Source of the DNA: Macrocystis pyrifera
Taxonomy: Eukaryota > Sar > Phaeophyceae > Laminariales > Laminariaceae
Direction: 5' to 3'
Length of the DNA: 64,000 nucleotides
NCBI GenBank assembly: GCA_031763025.1
Contig: JASSKH010000005.1
Coordinates: 11,984,528-12,048,527 of the forward strand
Position 1 is the first letter of the stretch; each line of letters begins with the position of its first letter. The position numbers and the translations under genes are program-made. The notes beneath the pieces are model-generated. The model made no database searches. It was given only the letters and a program-made list of their open reading frames with translations, and had not been told where the DNA came from. Of the stretch, positions 1 to 11,151 are shown in pieces.

Positions 1-941
1 CAGTGAGACCCGTGGTCCTTCCTGACATTCTCCCCGTCGTGGCACCCCACGCGGCGGGAGAGGAAGGTGGTGCGGGCGCTGCCGTGCCCTTGGTTGGGGC
101 CATCGAGGCGCCTCGCAGCTCAGTACCTCGCGACTCGGCACCACCGGCTGAAGCAGCGGGACCCGTGGTCCTTCCTGACATTCTCCCCGTCGTGGCATCC
201 CACGCGGCGGGAGAGGAATGTGGTGCGGGCGCTGCTGAGCCGTTGGTTGAGGCCATCGAGGCACCTCGCGACTTGGCACCTCACGGCTCGGCACCACCGG
301 CTGCAGAAGCGGGACATGCCAACGCCGCCATTCCCTCCCTGGAGGAGATCGCCCCGGGAGGGCCGTCCATGGAGCTGGGGCACCTCGCCCCCCCCCCCGT
401 TGTGGAACCTGACGCGGAGAGGGAACGCGATAGTGCGGGCACTGAAGTGCCTCGGACTGTCATCCAGGCACCGGCCGACTCGGGAACGCCGGCTACGGCC
501 CCCCTCGGACAAGCGGAAGCCGCTGATGCTAACATGGTCTGCTTGGAGGAGATCAAGGAACGTGTGGACCTTCTTTTCCGACCGTTCCCCACATCGCCTG
601 CGGAGGTATTGGCGAACCACATGGCCGACACTTTGCGCGCCCTCGGATGTCCCCCACCCAACGCTTCGAGCCTTCTTGCGGGGCAGGCCTACCGTGGCGG
701 TGGCGGTAGCGGTAGCGATGGTAGTGGAGGTATCGATGACAGTGGCGATGGGAAAGGCATTGACGGTAGCGTTAGTGGTAGCGGTGATGGTGGAGGAGGA
801 GGCGAGGGAAGGACAGAGGCAGGGAGGGCCTCGCTTGGCGTGCCACCGGGATTCACGAGGGTGGAGGGGCGGCGCCCTTTGATGGCCGGCTTCCGTCCTT
901 TCTGGACGCCAGAGTGTTTCTCTTTGAAGAGATTCTGGTAG
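1..941 (+). CDS. Kinase K1, C-terminal tail (last exon, partial)
   Basis: This is the 3' end of an upstream copy of the kinase gene seen complete at 28975-42338; the kinase domain itself lies before the window. The frame runs open from base 3 to a TAG at 939-941. It begins inside the 51-residue Ala/Pro repeat (motif LPDILPVVAPHAAGEE) and holds fewer repeat units than are visible in K2. Then follow the conserved block around EEIKERVDLLFRPFP, a Gly/Ser/Asp-rich linker and the ending ECFSLKRFW. Nearly all residues match K2, with scattered changes such as T for A after VPR. The near identity and intact frame argue for a functional or very recent paralog. The identification rests on homology to K2 and not on any catalytic motif in this piece. 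Confidence 0.85.
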   Translation, partial: VRPVVLPDILPVVAPHAAGEEGGAGAAVPLVGAIEAPRSSVPRDSAPPAEAAGPVVLPDILPVVASHAAGEECGAGAAEPLVEAIEAPRDLAPHGSAPPAAEAGHANAAIPSLEEIAPGGPSMELGHLAPPPVVEPDAERERDSAGTEVPRTVIQAPADSGTPATAPLGQAEAADANMVCLEEIKERVDLLFRPFPTSPAEVLANHMADTLRALGCPPPNASSLLAGQAYRGGGGSGSDGSGGIDDSGDGKGIDGSVSGSGDGGGGGEGRTEAGRASLGVPPGFTRVEGRRPLMAGFRPFWTPECFSLKRFW

Positions 942-1824
942 CAAGGTCTCGAACGACGATTTTGGTTGTTGACGTCCACGTGTCTTGTATGGAATGCGCC
1001 GGGACCAGCGAGACGGTGCTCATTCTGAGGTGTCCCGAGTGGTCCTGGCGGGGATGGTTCCGGTAACGGCATTACGCTACGTAGCCGTGTGGGGGGCCCT
1101 GCAGGTAAGCGGTGTAGCCGTCGTTTCTGTAAGTGGGCGAGCTTCGCGCAAGTCCCGCACTACCCGGAGAGCTTCTCTCTCCGAGTGGCCATCTCCATCG
1201 CACTTTGATCCTCCAGTCGGAGGATCGGGGCGGGTCGATGTACTCGTGCTGCTGTATGCCACAGCAGTACCGTTGTTAGTTTCTGTACAACCGACTGGAA
1301 TCGACACACGACACAGTTCTATGTGGAAGTTTGCTGAGCTTAAGCTTTGTTTTTACCCATCCGCCGGAGGATCGAAAAGCAAGCAAAAAACCCGGAAGGA
1401 TGCATTTACTTGTTATTCTCACAAAAATAATGTGAATGTTTTCTATTGTCGAGTTTGGAGGACATGCAGGGAGAAGTGGTAGGCGCGCCTTTGCATCTAT
1501 CATGTGCGAGTACTCTCAGGCACGCCGTTCCCACGAGACAGAATCTGCCGGGGGTGTAGTCGGTGTGGTCGGCAGAGAAAAAAAAGTTCATTGGGGTATG
1601 TACCACTGTCGGCTCTAGCCACTGAGACACGCTTAGCCTTTCTTTGCCCAACCTCAACATCTTTTCGGGCAGATGTGGGTTTGACTTTCTCAACCCTCAA
1701 GTCCACTTCGAGCAGAGCGCCAAGCACACGTTTCCAGTGCATGCTTACGTTGGCAGTTTACACTCATTGACTCGTGAAGAATAGAGTTGATTACACTCGA
1801 AACAGCGACAGCCGTCAACGCCAA
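942..1824. other. 3' flank of K1, no gene supported
   Basis: About 880 bases that follow the K1 stop and are kept in copy B (42339-43220). Short open frames exist on both strands, but none is backed by a recognisable motif. The stretch probably holds the 3' UTR and polyadenylation region of the kinase gene. No clear signal could be fixed. Confidence 0.5.
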
Positions 1825-2355
1825 GCTAGCGTGAACATTAATCGTAGCACACATGTAGACGTTCGTCGCAAAACGCTTGTGTTTGTTTTCCTATATTTCT
1901 TGAATCGATGAGTACATCTATCGCAACTTGTTGCCTGCATCTTGTCTCGAGTTCGAATGAGGACAACAAACAGGGATAATCGTTCGTTCTTCTCTCGCCA
2001 TGCCGGTGCCGCAATTTCTCCGAATGTGTTCGATTATTGAAGCGATTGCCCTGGTGTTTGTGGTTAAGTCTACAGGATAGAGAGAAGTGGAGTGAACGCA
2101 AGTCACGCTGTGTACGATAAAGGCCGCTAGGCAATCACCACATACTGCACGCCTGTCTTGGAACTCGGAACTTATTTTCTACGATGATGGTGATGATGAT
2201 ATTAGTAATCGTCGCTTGCTCTTCAGTCTGCCCATACCCCGAACTGGCGGTGGGCCTCATTTCAGCAAAACTCGCTCCCCTTGTGTGGATTGCCCCTCTC
2301 CCCATGTGAGGGTCTTTGATCATGGTGAGACAACTACCGCCATGCACGAGACGAA
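1825..2355. other. 531-base block present only in copy A
   Basis: In copy B the sequence passes directly from the equivalent of base 1824 to that of 2356 (junction at 43220/43221). The two edges share only 'aa', which fits a microhomology-mediated deletion in B better than a transposon insertion in A. I see no terminal repeats, no target-site duplication and no convincing gene inside. Confidence 0.75.
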
Positions 2356-3263
2356 TACGCCCCCCTCCGCCCCCCACCGTTATTTTTAGCCCCCCCAACC
2401 ACGGCCATGCACGGCATGAATGCACCCCCCCCCCCCTCCCATCCTGTATTTCCCTTACTATTCCTGCCGCCCCCATCCCCTCCCGCCATCCAACAAGAGT
2501 TTTGTTCATCACGATGGGCAACGCGTTCGCGAAACTTTGGCCATCGTCCACCTCCATGTTGTTGGTCTCCATTAAGTGTTGTGGTACTCTGGCACGCCTG
2601 GGGGTATTGCGTGCTTACTCACGTCACGGCATCACCCAGGTGTGGTGTACAACATATATAGAGTGATATACACCGTCGTATACGGTACGGCAGACAGATA
2701 TAATACGATCTACAGTGCTAATAGTAGTAGATCGCATCTAGATCCTATTAACTGGTAAGTGATCTGAGATGTTGTGCAAGAGCTGCATCACACAGATCCC
2801 ACCCGACCGACTAACCTGATATCATACATCTACCGTAGACGGCGCAGATCATTCAACTAAGGGATCCGCCCGCCCCGAAAGATCTACAGTTTGTCCCCAA
2901 AGTGTCGGCGAGGTTGGAAAGGGGCACCCAGTAATACCTTGTACCCACGATGATATTACATGTCGGAGAGGTTTATCGGTCTTTTAGGGAGCATCGAGCC
3001 TCTTTAAGGTAGGGGGCGGTCAGTCAAGGGGTCAATCCGCAGCCTCGTTCCTATCGCCGTAGCATGATTCGCCTGGTACTAAAGGAGCCACGGAAGGGTG
3101 TTTGGCGCGCGCTCCTTCGTAAAGCCCAACCATAAACCACGCCTCGTAAAAGAGCATGACATTGTGATGATGATGGTCTCACATTATTATTAGTTTATTT
3201 CCCTGAAATATTGCCTTTCCTGTGGTGAAACAGTATGGTCCACTACCATGTACTGTACTATTA
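2356..3263. other. Intergenic stretch, no gene supported
   Basis: It contains a C-rich stretch (2360-2480), a TATA-like run near 2655 and about 600 bases without a long open frame. Copy B (43221-44125) keeps it with a few percent change. A structured non-coding RNA is possible, but I recognise no rRNA, tRNA or snRNA signature. Confidence 0.4.
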
Positions 3264-4039
3264 GGGCCGTCCCTAGCGAACGAAAAAACACGATTGGTGA
3301 GGTTTTTGTCGTGCATCGTGATTTTTTTGCCGTGAATCATGACAAAACAAATTCACGATTCATCTCGCCCTTTTCTTTTGCTAAAAAACACTAAATCACG
3401 ATTCGTGATAATGGGAGCCATTCCCATTGATTCGTAACATTTGTCGTGCCTCGAAATACGCCTGATCAAGGCACTACGCAACCAACACGCACCAACGGTA
3501 TCCGAAGGCCGGTATAGGGGCATGGCAGACTCTGCTTCGTACGCCGCTTGTGGACAACGGGCTGCTACCCGAAGACACCGCTGGGCGCGGGCTAACGAGC
3601 GCGTTGTGGCCTCCAAATTTCGAGGAGGAGGAGCCACAACTCAAAAACAAAAGCGAAAATGATCTAAGAATGTCACAGCCCAGGCCGGGCAAACCGCCTG
3701 CGAGATGGAATCTCGCGCACCGGGCTTGGCCGACGGTCGGCAAGGTTGGAATCTCGCAGGCTGGGGTAGGCTTCGGCCCGTGATTCAAATACATCACGGG
3801 CCGGGCCAGGCGCAGTCGGCCCGGCCCGGCCTGGTCGTGCCCCACTCGCGAGAGTTGGCTCCACCCGCAAAAATTAAATCGTTGGGTTTGAAATATCGGA
3901 ATTTTTACAATTCGAAAATATCACGAAACGTGACGTTGTTCGGCTTTTTTCGTTAGAACTGAAAGGTCACGGATCGCAATCTTTGTCACACCAAAGAGTC
4001 ACGAATCGTGATTTTTTTTCGGTTCGTCAGGAACAGTCC
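3264..4039. mobile_element. Non-autonomous DNA transposon with long TIRs (copy A)
   Basis: The left end GGGCCGTCCCTAGCGAAC leads into an A-run and CACGATTGGTGA. The right end, read on the minus strand, is GGACTGTTCCTGACGAAC, then CGA-run and TCACGATTCGTGA. These are about 40-base imperfect terminal inverted repeats. Further copies of the CACGATTCGTG palindrome lie inside both ends, as subterminal repeats do. The middle (about 3680-3850) is GC-rich with GGCCCGG repeats. No transposase is present. The superfamily is unassigned; a hAT relative is possible. The right end overlaps the last codons of the Cys-rich gene. Confidence 0.7.
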
Positions 4040-5670
4040 AGTCCTTAACCACTGCTCCACTATCGCTAATGCTCCCTATTTTGCCGGCCTCCTCCACCCT
4101 CGCTAATTCTCCTTGTTGCGGAGTGGGACCTCCGACGGCCGCCGGCGCAGTGTTTTGGCCGGCTCGAGCCTTCAACATGCGAAGTTCTTCCTCGGCCGCC
4201 AGTAGTCGTTGGTGTAGTCGTGCATGCTCGAGGTGGGTCGCAATTTTGGGCATCAGATACTGCGCTCTGCGTCGATTGTCGTTCATACGCATTTGCACCG
4301 CGCTGAACGAGACAAAGGGCGCGTCGACGACAGATTCCGACAAGTCCATCATCATCTGGATGACATCGGCCGTCACGGACTTGCGTCCTATATCCTTCAG
4401 CTTTGCATCTTGACGTAAACCAAGGTAGATGTCGACCGCATCCTCGAGGTATACGAATTCACCACCGGACAGCGTCATCAAAAATATCCCCGCGCTGTAT
4501 GCTTGGCCCATTGCACCGTCAACTTTGGCGGCGGTTGTCTCTTTTTGTGGTTGAAGAGGGCACGAGCCACTTCCACCGGTCCTTGCTCTTTCGAAACTCG
4601 TACGTTGTCAGCAACAGCTTGCGCGTAGCACTTATTACATATCACACTGTCCACTTGCAAGGGAGTGCCCGAGAGAGCTTGACCCGGAGTGGACAGGTGC
4701 CCCTGTGAAGCGAGGTGCTGCAAAAGGTCTAGATAAACACCCGGCCTCCTCCATTTTACCGACTTCCCCGCTGCGCAGATCGTACAAATCTTGGCGGATT
4801 GCTGTTGCTCTTCCGTTCCGCGCCATTTAGTCAACAACGCGTGCATGCATGTGGGTCTCGAGCAGAAGCATTCCAACGACGGAGACACCCCCCCCGCTTG
4901 GCAATCGTGACAACCCCCCCGCCGCCTATTTTCGCATTCCATGTCGCTGTAGCTGCCCTGACATCATCGGCATCTTTGAAATGCCTCCAACGCACCCTTC
5001 CGTTGGACTCGAGAGGACCATCATGACACGCGTAACAAATAAATTGTCCTTCGTGAGAAGGAGATCCGTCACAGGCTTGACAAGCGTCCTTCGAAGACCA
5101 CTGACCGCAGGCATCTTTGCCGCACGCCGCCGCCCGTCCGCGCTTCCGTGTCCCTTGGCCACTCGAGACGACAGGGGGAGTTGGAGTGGGGAGCGCGTTA
5201 GCCACGGCCGAGGGGATAGAGTTGGGCGGCAAGGCACGCTGTCCTCTGGAGGAGCTGCGCGTGGATCGTCCTGACGTTTGCCGCAGCAAAAAACCTCCTG
5301 GAAAATCCACCGTACCAGACGGACTCTCACTAGTGGACGTAGGGTGTGGAGAATGCCGTGGTACCGGCGTTGTCGCCTCAGAAACGACACCACGCGAGCC
5401 TTCATCGACGCTTCGCTCCACATTGTTCGGTCCCTCAACGCTGGTTGACCCGCCCCCCGCCAACCCCAAATGCAGATGCGGACCCCTTGTCGTCGGGGGC
5501 GACGTTTCTGCTCCGGTTCCGCCTGTGAGAAGTAAGAGGAGGGGTGCAGTAGTTGCCACGCAGACTGAGTGCCGAGAAGGGTTGGGCAGAGCTTTCGGCT
5601 TGGGGCGCAGTGCGCTGCAACGTGGGCAAGTAGCCGATGCAACGGGAAGTGTTATATGTTGATACTCCAA
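3999..5670 (-). pseudogene. Cys-rich protein, frameshifted copy (A)
   Basis: This is the copy-A counterpart of the 591-codon frame at 44832-46607. The coding sequence is split over three frames by small indels: a C-run near 4888 is two bases longer than in B (C8 against C6), a T is missing near 4490, and one C fewer lies near 5668. The Cys pairs (CPRC, CQAC, CYAC, CTIC, CNKC) are all still readable in pieces. The end differs from B because the A-run contributed by the transposon end is 8 instead of 9 bases long, giving the ending KKNHDS. It is probably a recent pseudogene, assuming the open copy B is the functional state. Confidence 0.7.
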
Positions 5671-6424
5671 GCGGGCTGTCTGGTACTCGGGGTGACGAAA
5701 ACCAGATTGACAGAGCGCTCTATCAATAGGTGTATACCCAAACTGGAATTATTGACTCCGTCGTATCGGTGGCGAACGATGAGGTGGTGTAAGCTACCGG
5801 GCTAAACAAAAGGCCACCGACTATTTAATAGTTCGTAGGGGTTAGGTTACATGCTTAATATCGGGAACGGGCGTCACGCCAACGCGGACCAAACACTATT
5901 TTACTGTTGAATATGAAAAAAGACCTCTTTTGTGGGCAACACCTGGAGACGGAGACTACATCGAGCCCGGGGCGAATATTTCAGCTGTGCCTACGGGGTG
6001 TTGTCATCACAGCAGCATACGAAACACAATTTCCCCTACAACCGAGATGCGCACACGGCTATACCCTATGCTTTGGCTTTACGTGCTGCGGGTAGCGTTC
6101 ACTGGGTGGTGCATAGTTATAATAGGTGCATATTCACATCACGCATAATACGTCAACACTCGAACCGTCCGGATTACTGTAGGTCGATACTTTACTCGCC
6201 AATATGCCTGACACTTTGATGAATACTTGGTCATAGTGAAACTTCGTCATTTCTTGAAATTCCTGGTCGCGTCGTTTCTTGAGTATGTTTAATGAACCAA
6301 AACGCCGTGAAACCTCCTCCACGCCATCTACGCGAAATTAGCTTGGTTTTCAAACAATACGGAGGCACCAAACGTCCTACTGTAACTACCACCTACGGTG
6401 GGATACAACATGATGCTCCTCGAC
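5671..6424. other. Spacer between two minus-strand genes
   Basis: About 750 bases between the Cys-rich gene and the zinc-finger gene, conserved in B (46608-47278) apart from a short indel near 6140. On the minus strand a CAG acceptor-like site just upstream of the Cys-rich frame suggests that frame is an internal or 3' exon, so 5' exons could lie in this stretch. None could be identified. Confidence 0.35.
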
Positions 6425-7224
6425 CTACGCACCTTGTCTTTCTTGTCCGCACACTAAGCAAACAGCAGCCTCCGCCACGTTCCGAAAGTCGCACTTGGAG
6501 CAAATCCAAAAGAGATCGTTGTCTCCAACCTCGCCGCCGAATCCGCCACCGCCCCCGCCTCCGCGCCCACCCCCACCACGGTCGTCATGACTGCCGCTAC
6601 CGGCGCTTTCATCTCCTCGGAAAGGCCCTTCTTTTTGACTGTCACAACCCCCCCCCCCTCCACTCCTCCTCCACTTCCTCTCCCTGCTCCACCCCCCCCG
6701 CCCTCTCCCGCACCCTCGCCACCAGAAGAAACGCCCCCATCCTTCGCAGCAGTCGTCATTCCTGGCCAGCTCTTACAACTCACGGGGAGCCCCAACCTTC
6801 TGTCAACTATCCTCTGCGCGCGGGACCCCTTATGTTTCGCTACCCAAATCCTTTGCCGGGGTGCCCGGACTGCGTGGGTCCGTCTCGGCATGGATTCCTG
6901 GACGGCGAATACCACTGGGCACAAGTAAAGCAACGCCGCCGGCAAGCACAGCTCGACCGGTGACGGATCAGAGACTGCGATGTACGGAGCAACCCACAGT
7001 ATTGTTCGGAAGAACAACCACACCAGCCCGTTGTTCTCCACCCACACTTTTGGCCACCAGAAGGTTGCGGTCCACCAAAAAGTTGACGAATGCCCGGCCT
7101 GCTCCTGTGGCCTGACGAGGCATTCGGGATGGTGATACCCAAGCTCTCCGCGCGGGCCGTCGGTACATACTCCGAACAATAAAGCAATCCATAGAACCAC
7201 GCGCATGTACCGCCACACGTACAT
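6425..7224 (-). pseudogene. RanBP2-type zinc-finger protein, copy A, frame disrupted
   Basis: The C-terminal zinc finger is intact in sequence: W-x-C-x2-C, then N, then C-x2-C in FWICSKCDFRNVAEAA and VCLVCGQ, just before the stop at 6425. The upstream part starts MYVWRYMRVVLWIALL and is hydrophobic, then Gly-rich. In A the C-tract near 6650 differs from B by eight bases (C11 plus five extra, against C8). The N-terminal frame therefore leaves the zinc-finger frame and runs on as VEGGGVVTVKKKG. Unless an intron lies there, this copy is broken. RanBP2 fingers bind RNA or ubiquitin; which applies here is unknown. Confidence 0.55.
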
Positions 7225-7680
7225 GGTATGAACGTCACTGGAGAGAGGAACGCACGACGGGGATACAGGCAGGTGACAGGCAAAACGAGAGCAGGGCGGG
7301 GGGGGGGGGTCGGGTCGGAAACGAGTGCGCCAAGGTCGGTCGTTGACAACCTTCGCCGTTTGAAGGGTGACGTATCAACCTACTTGCACCCGTTAGGAAC
7401 GTCAGCCCTATCACATACGCGCAATGTACGATGTGTACTGCTGCTGTACGTAGATATGTCATGCCTTGCACTTTGAGCATTGTAGTAGTACGGCCGTGAA
7501 TCCACCAGCTCAACACAGCAACAACACGTGTGGATGGGCAATGGGTAGCTCCAGGTGCAGGAAATTGCTCAACGTCCCACAAAAAAAACACGACAATAGT
7601 TTTTTTTTTTTCCGTCTAGTACGGGCATTACGGCGTAGGTGAGAGATCGGTGGGGTACGAGTAGCGACAACTATTGCGCG
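7225..7680. other. Intergenic stretch with G-run and T-run
   Basis: It contains a long G-run near 7300, a T-run near 7600 and no supported gene. The G-run length differs from copy B and changes which upstream ATG is in frame with the zinc-finger gene on the minus strand. Confidence 0.4.
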
Positions 7681-7770
7681 GGTCCATAGTAAATAGGACC
7701 AAATATTGTTAGAAAAATATGAAAATATGTAGGTTTTTGTCTCTACCGTAGGTCCTATTTACTATGGTCC
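7681..7770. mobile_element. MITE-like hairpin, family M (copy 1A)
   Basis: A 90-base element ends in 20-base inverted repeats: GGTCCATAGTAAATAGGACC on the left matches the reverse complement of the right end at 19 of 20 bases. The interior is AT-rich. The same family occurs at 11152-11253 and 27193-27307, and in copy B. Confidence 0.75.
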
Positions 7771-8008
7771 TTCGTACTAGACGACAAATCCAACCGTGCA
7801 CCCTTTTACAAGCTCCAACCTCACGACGGGCCACGGGGATAACCCCGCGTTCTTGTTTGCTTCTTGTGTGCAAATTTCTATCAATAGGTGTTATTAATAG
7901 AATTGCATTGCGGAATAGATGGTATACTGATATACCCTGTATCATACAGTATGTTTGCAGCGCCGCGTTCTTCGCTTAGTGTTGGCTCGAGCACAGCAGA
8001 CAACAGTG

Positions 8009-8096
8009 CAGTAGTAGTGGCCCCTCTATAATGCCGGTATGGGCCAGGCGATTTTGCCCCGACATTATATCGGGCGCTATCGAGGGGCCCCTACTG
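8009..8096. mobile_element. Small GC-ended inverted-repeat element
   Basis: An 88-base unit starts CAGTAGTAGTGGCCCCTC and ends GAGGGGCCCCTACTG, so the ends are imperfect inverted repeats around a TATA-rich centre. It could be a short hAT-type MITE or simply a hairpin. No target duplication was found. The B copy is at 48848-48935. Confidence 0.4.
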
Positions 8097-8229
8097 ATTG
8101 TCCAACAACCCTAACGTTATGTTCTTACTCGTACTGCTGTGTACCGCGCGAGATACAATACACCACATACACTGCAATCAGGTACACGTATACACGCATA
8201 CCCATCCTATCTCACAGTGTATATGATGA

Positions 8230-9880
8230 TGTCTATTGACAATACGGACCACACCCTGGACAATAGACAATGGCCCCTGCAATAGCAATAGAATATGGTG
8301 CAATGGACGGGTCTATTTTCGTCCGCAAAGTCTGTCGATTGGCACGTTCCTCGATTCCATTGTCGTCAATAATGTCTATCGATAGGTTACGTCCCCAACA
8401 TATTGTTCAGGCAGGAGTGTGCTCAAGTACCTGGGTTGAAAGCTATTGTCACCGACATTGGCTATCGACGGATAGCTTGCGGAAATCTATTGCGGTCGAC
8501 AGTGGCTATCGATGGACACGTTTCTTGATCTATTGTGGCCGGCAATGGCTATCGATAGATGCATTTCTCAATCTATTGTGACCAGCAATGGCTACCGATA
8601 GATATGTTTCTGAATCTATTGTGACCAGTAATGGCTATCGATAGATACATTCCCTAATCTATTGTGGTCGGCAATTGCTATCGATAGACACCGTTGAGAT
8701 TCTATTGGGGTGGACAATGTCTATCGATAGACACCATCACCTGCCTATTTCCATACCTACAATGTACTCTGATTTATTAAGCAACGCAAAAATTTGTGCC
8801 GCAGCAATGTCATATTTTCATCTTGTGATCACCACCAGCATGGAATGAGTGCATGGTGTATCGTGATGAGCAGCAACGTGGGTGCATGGCACAGCGTGAA
8901 GGAGAGCTGCAACGCTGTGTGTCTCAACAAGGCAATGGGCACCATGAGGGGTAAGTGTGTTGCATTGTCGGCTGTGTTGTCGTGGTTGGTGCTCTGTGTT
9001 ATTAATAATCAATAGTGTTTCCTGATCGGTTACACTCTGTACGTGTAAGAGATACATCATTGCTGCCACACAATGACCCCGAAAACGTGCCTGGCAACGG
9101 CCATTGTCGACCACAATAGACTGGCCACGCTGTCTATCGATAGACACTGTCGGCAACAATAGATTTTGATATTTTGGGCAATGGGCCGTTGGCATCATGG
9201 GATAGATGAGGTAACATGTGCTTACACCCTGGACAATAGAAAGGAAATGAAACATTGACGATACAGTAGCCCCGAAAAAGCGTGTATCAACGGATATTGT
9301 CAACGACAATAGACTGGCAACGCTGGCTAACGATAGACATCGTTAACCACAACAGACTGGCAACACTGTCGATCGGTAGACACTGTTAACCACAACGGAC
9401 TGGCAAGGGTGTCTATCGATGGATGTTGTTAACGGCAATAGACTGGCAGCGCTGTCCATCGATATATTGTCCGAGAACACTATATTTTCGGCAATGGACA
9501 CAATATGCCTATGCCCTAACGATGAAGTCAAAAGGATGTCCATAGAAGGCCATTGTCCTGAACAATAGATGTTGGGGAAGCAACCGCGATAGATATTGTT
9601 TGAACAATAGACTAAAAACGTTTGCCTATCGATGGCTATTGCCGCCAACGACATACACGCAATAGTATCCATCAATAGCCATCGTCACCCACAATAGACT
9701 GCTGTTGGGCGTGTTTTCACAACAGACTATTGCCTAAACCTTAACCTATTGTATACCGTGGAATGATGTATGTCGATGGCCATTCTTGACGACCGCCGAA
9801 GCTTCTATTGCCGCCAGTAACAAGTACGCGATTGTGTCCAACAATAGCCATCGCCACCCACAATTGATTGTTGGCCGGGC
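8230..9880. repeat. Fold-back array of a 43-base unit (copy A)
   Basis: From about 8330 to 8760 a unit of about 43 bases repeats in the sense AATCTATTGTG...GGCTATCGATAGA. From about 9080 to 9860 the same unit appears inverted (CACAATAGACTGG...CTATCGATAGACA). A spacer of about 320 bases lacks the repeat. Each unit carries the palindrome CTATCGATAG or a variant. The whole could fold into a long imperfect hairpin. No protein gene is supported; frames inside it are repeat by-products. Confidence 0.8.
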
Positions 9881-10261
9881 TCCGAAAAATATGAATCTGA
9901 CTTACTTGATCTGAGTATGGGACAAAAAATCTCGAGTTAAGAAACGGAAAGCTGAGGACTTTCTTGTAAAGTCGACCGGCATCCGAAAAAAAAAAAAAAC
10001 TGACTTACTTGATTTCAGTATGTGACTCGAGTAAAGAAACGGAAAGCTAGGGACTCTCTTTGACCGGCATCCGAACAAAGAAGTCTGACTTACTTGATTT
10101 CAGTACGGGACAAAAAAAACTCGAGTTAAGAAACGGAAAGCTGAGGACTTTCTTGAAATAAATCTGACTTACTTGAACATCAGTATGGGACAAAAACTCG
10201 AGTCAAGAAACGGAAAGCTGAGAATTTTCTAGTCAAGGTGGTTAAATTTTAATATCCAGAT

Positions 10262-10420
10262 TATTACTGGCAGTACAGCTGGTATAAGACAACGCCGGAG
10301 TGCCCGGTGGCTTGGTAGGTGGTCCGCGTGCCTACTACGACCAATTTCGTGTGGGTTCAAGTCTCATCGAGTGCATACTCGTAAGGACTTTTCTTGCATA
10401 CAAATTGATAAGCGGAAAGC
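10262..10420 (+). repeat. tRNA-derived SINE-like unit (copy A)
   Basis: It has an A-box-like TGGCTTGGTAGG at 10308-10319 and a B-box-like GGTTCAAGTCT at 10354-10364, spaced as in RNA polymerase III internal promoters. The 5' head GCCGGAGTGCCCGGTGG resembles class II (Leu/Ser-type) tRNA starts. The acceptor stem does not close, so this is not a functional tRNA gene but fits a tRNA-derived SINE head. The B copy is near 51120-51240. Confidence 0.5.
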
Positions 10421-10517
10421 GGGAAGGCGTGAGTTAGCTACATACATTCGATGAAGATCGACGAGCAGTGGGAATAATGCTGAACCCTATGCGCGATAAA
10501 AAATGAAGGCACGTAGC

Positions 10518-10533
10518 GGGGGGGGGGGGGGGG
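10518..10533 (+). repeat. Poly-G run
   Basis: A run of 16 G; the matching run in copy B (51347-51363) has 17. It is unstable homopolymer sequence, and its exact length may be a sequencing or assembly effect. Confidence 0.8.
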
Positions 10534-11151
10534 AAGGGACGACACCTGTGACCACGGCTTGTTCAGAAGAAGACCGCTGAGGATAAAACCTCCTACGAGT
10601 CAAGCTGGAAAGTGAAAGTAATGATTAAAAAATGAAAAATAAAAAATAAGGTAAAAAATCGAATTTATTTCCGAAAAAAACGAATAATCGAAAATGAAGA
10701 TGATCAGCATCCAAAAAAATAACTCTTACTTACTTGGGTTTAGTATGGGACAAAAAAATTGAGATGAGAAACGGCAAGCTGCGATTTTTCAGCAGAATGT
10801 GGTTTCAGTTTAATGATCCACGTTTTATTCAAAGTGGCGTTAATATAGGATAAACTAAGGGTATTAAATCGGATCGATTTCCGAAACTTCCAGCGCACAC
10901 AAGTTGACGACAGTTAGTTACCAATATCCTGGTGCGCGAGTTCCCAGCGACATCTATACATAATGTCTTCTTCAAATGAGTGTGAGAGCGGATGGTCTCC
11001 ACAACACGATGGCGTCGGTTCACATTACCACAACAGTACCACATTACCACATACATACAGAACATGACATACCTGGTACATGTTTGGCAACTTGTTGTGC
11101 TCCAAAAGATAAAATCTCGTTCTCATCGGAAAGGCAATTCTCAATTACTAC

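Larger units (their letters stand above)
9890..10800. repeat. Interspersed short repeat, about 75-105-base spacing (copy A)
   Basis: A block with CTGACTTACTTGAT, then CAGTATGGGACAAAA, ACTCGAGT and AAGAAACGGAAAGCTG recurs near 9895, 10001, 10084, 10163 and, diverged, 10724. The tRNA-like unit sits between the fourth and fifth copies. The whole segment (about 9880-11270) interrupts the 43-base array: sequence starting GTACGCGATTGTGTCCAACA lies on both sides of it (9823 and 11271). Confidence 0.7.

Noticed and set aside
120-944. Long minus-strand frame over the K1 tail
   Set aside because: It mirrors the GC-rich repeat exon; the plus frame continues the kinase and ends with a conserved C-terminus in both copies.
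2815-3170. Structured non-coding RNA or rRNA piece
   Set aside because: The sequence looks structured, but no rRNA, snRNA or tRNA signature was recognised.
8230-9880. CRISPR-like array
   Set aside because: Units are inverted in two arms, spacers are not unique inserts, no associated genes exist and the genome is eukaryotic.
10285-10400. A functional tRNA gene
   Set aside because: A and B boxes are present, but no closed acceptor stem could be formed.
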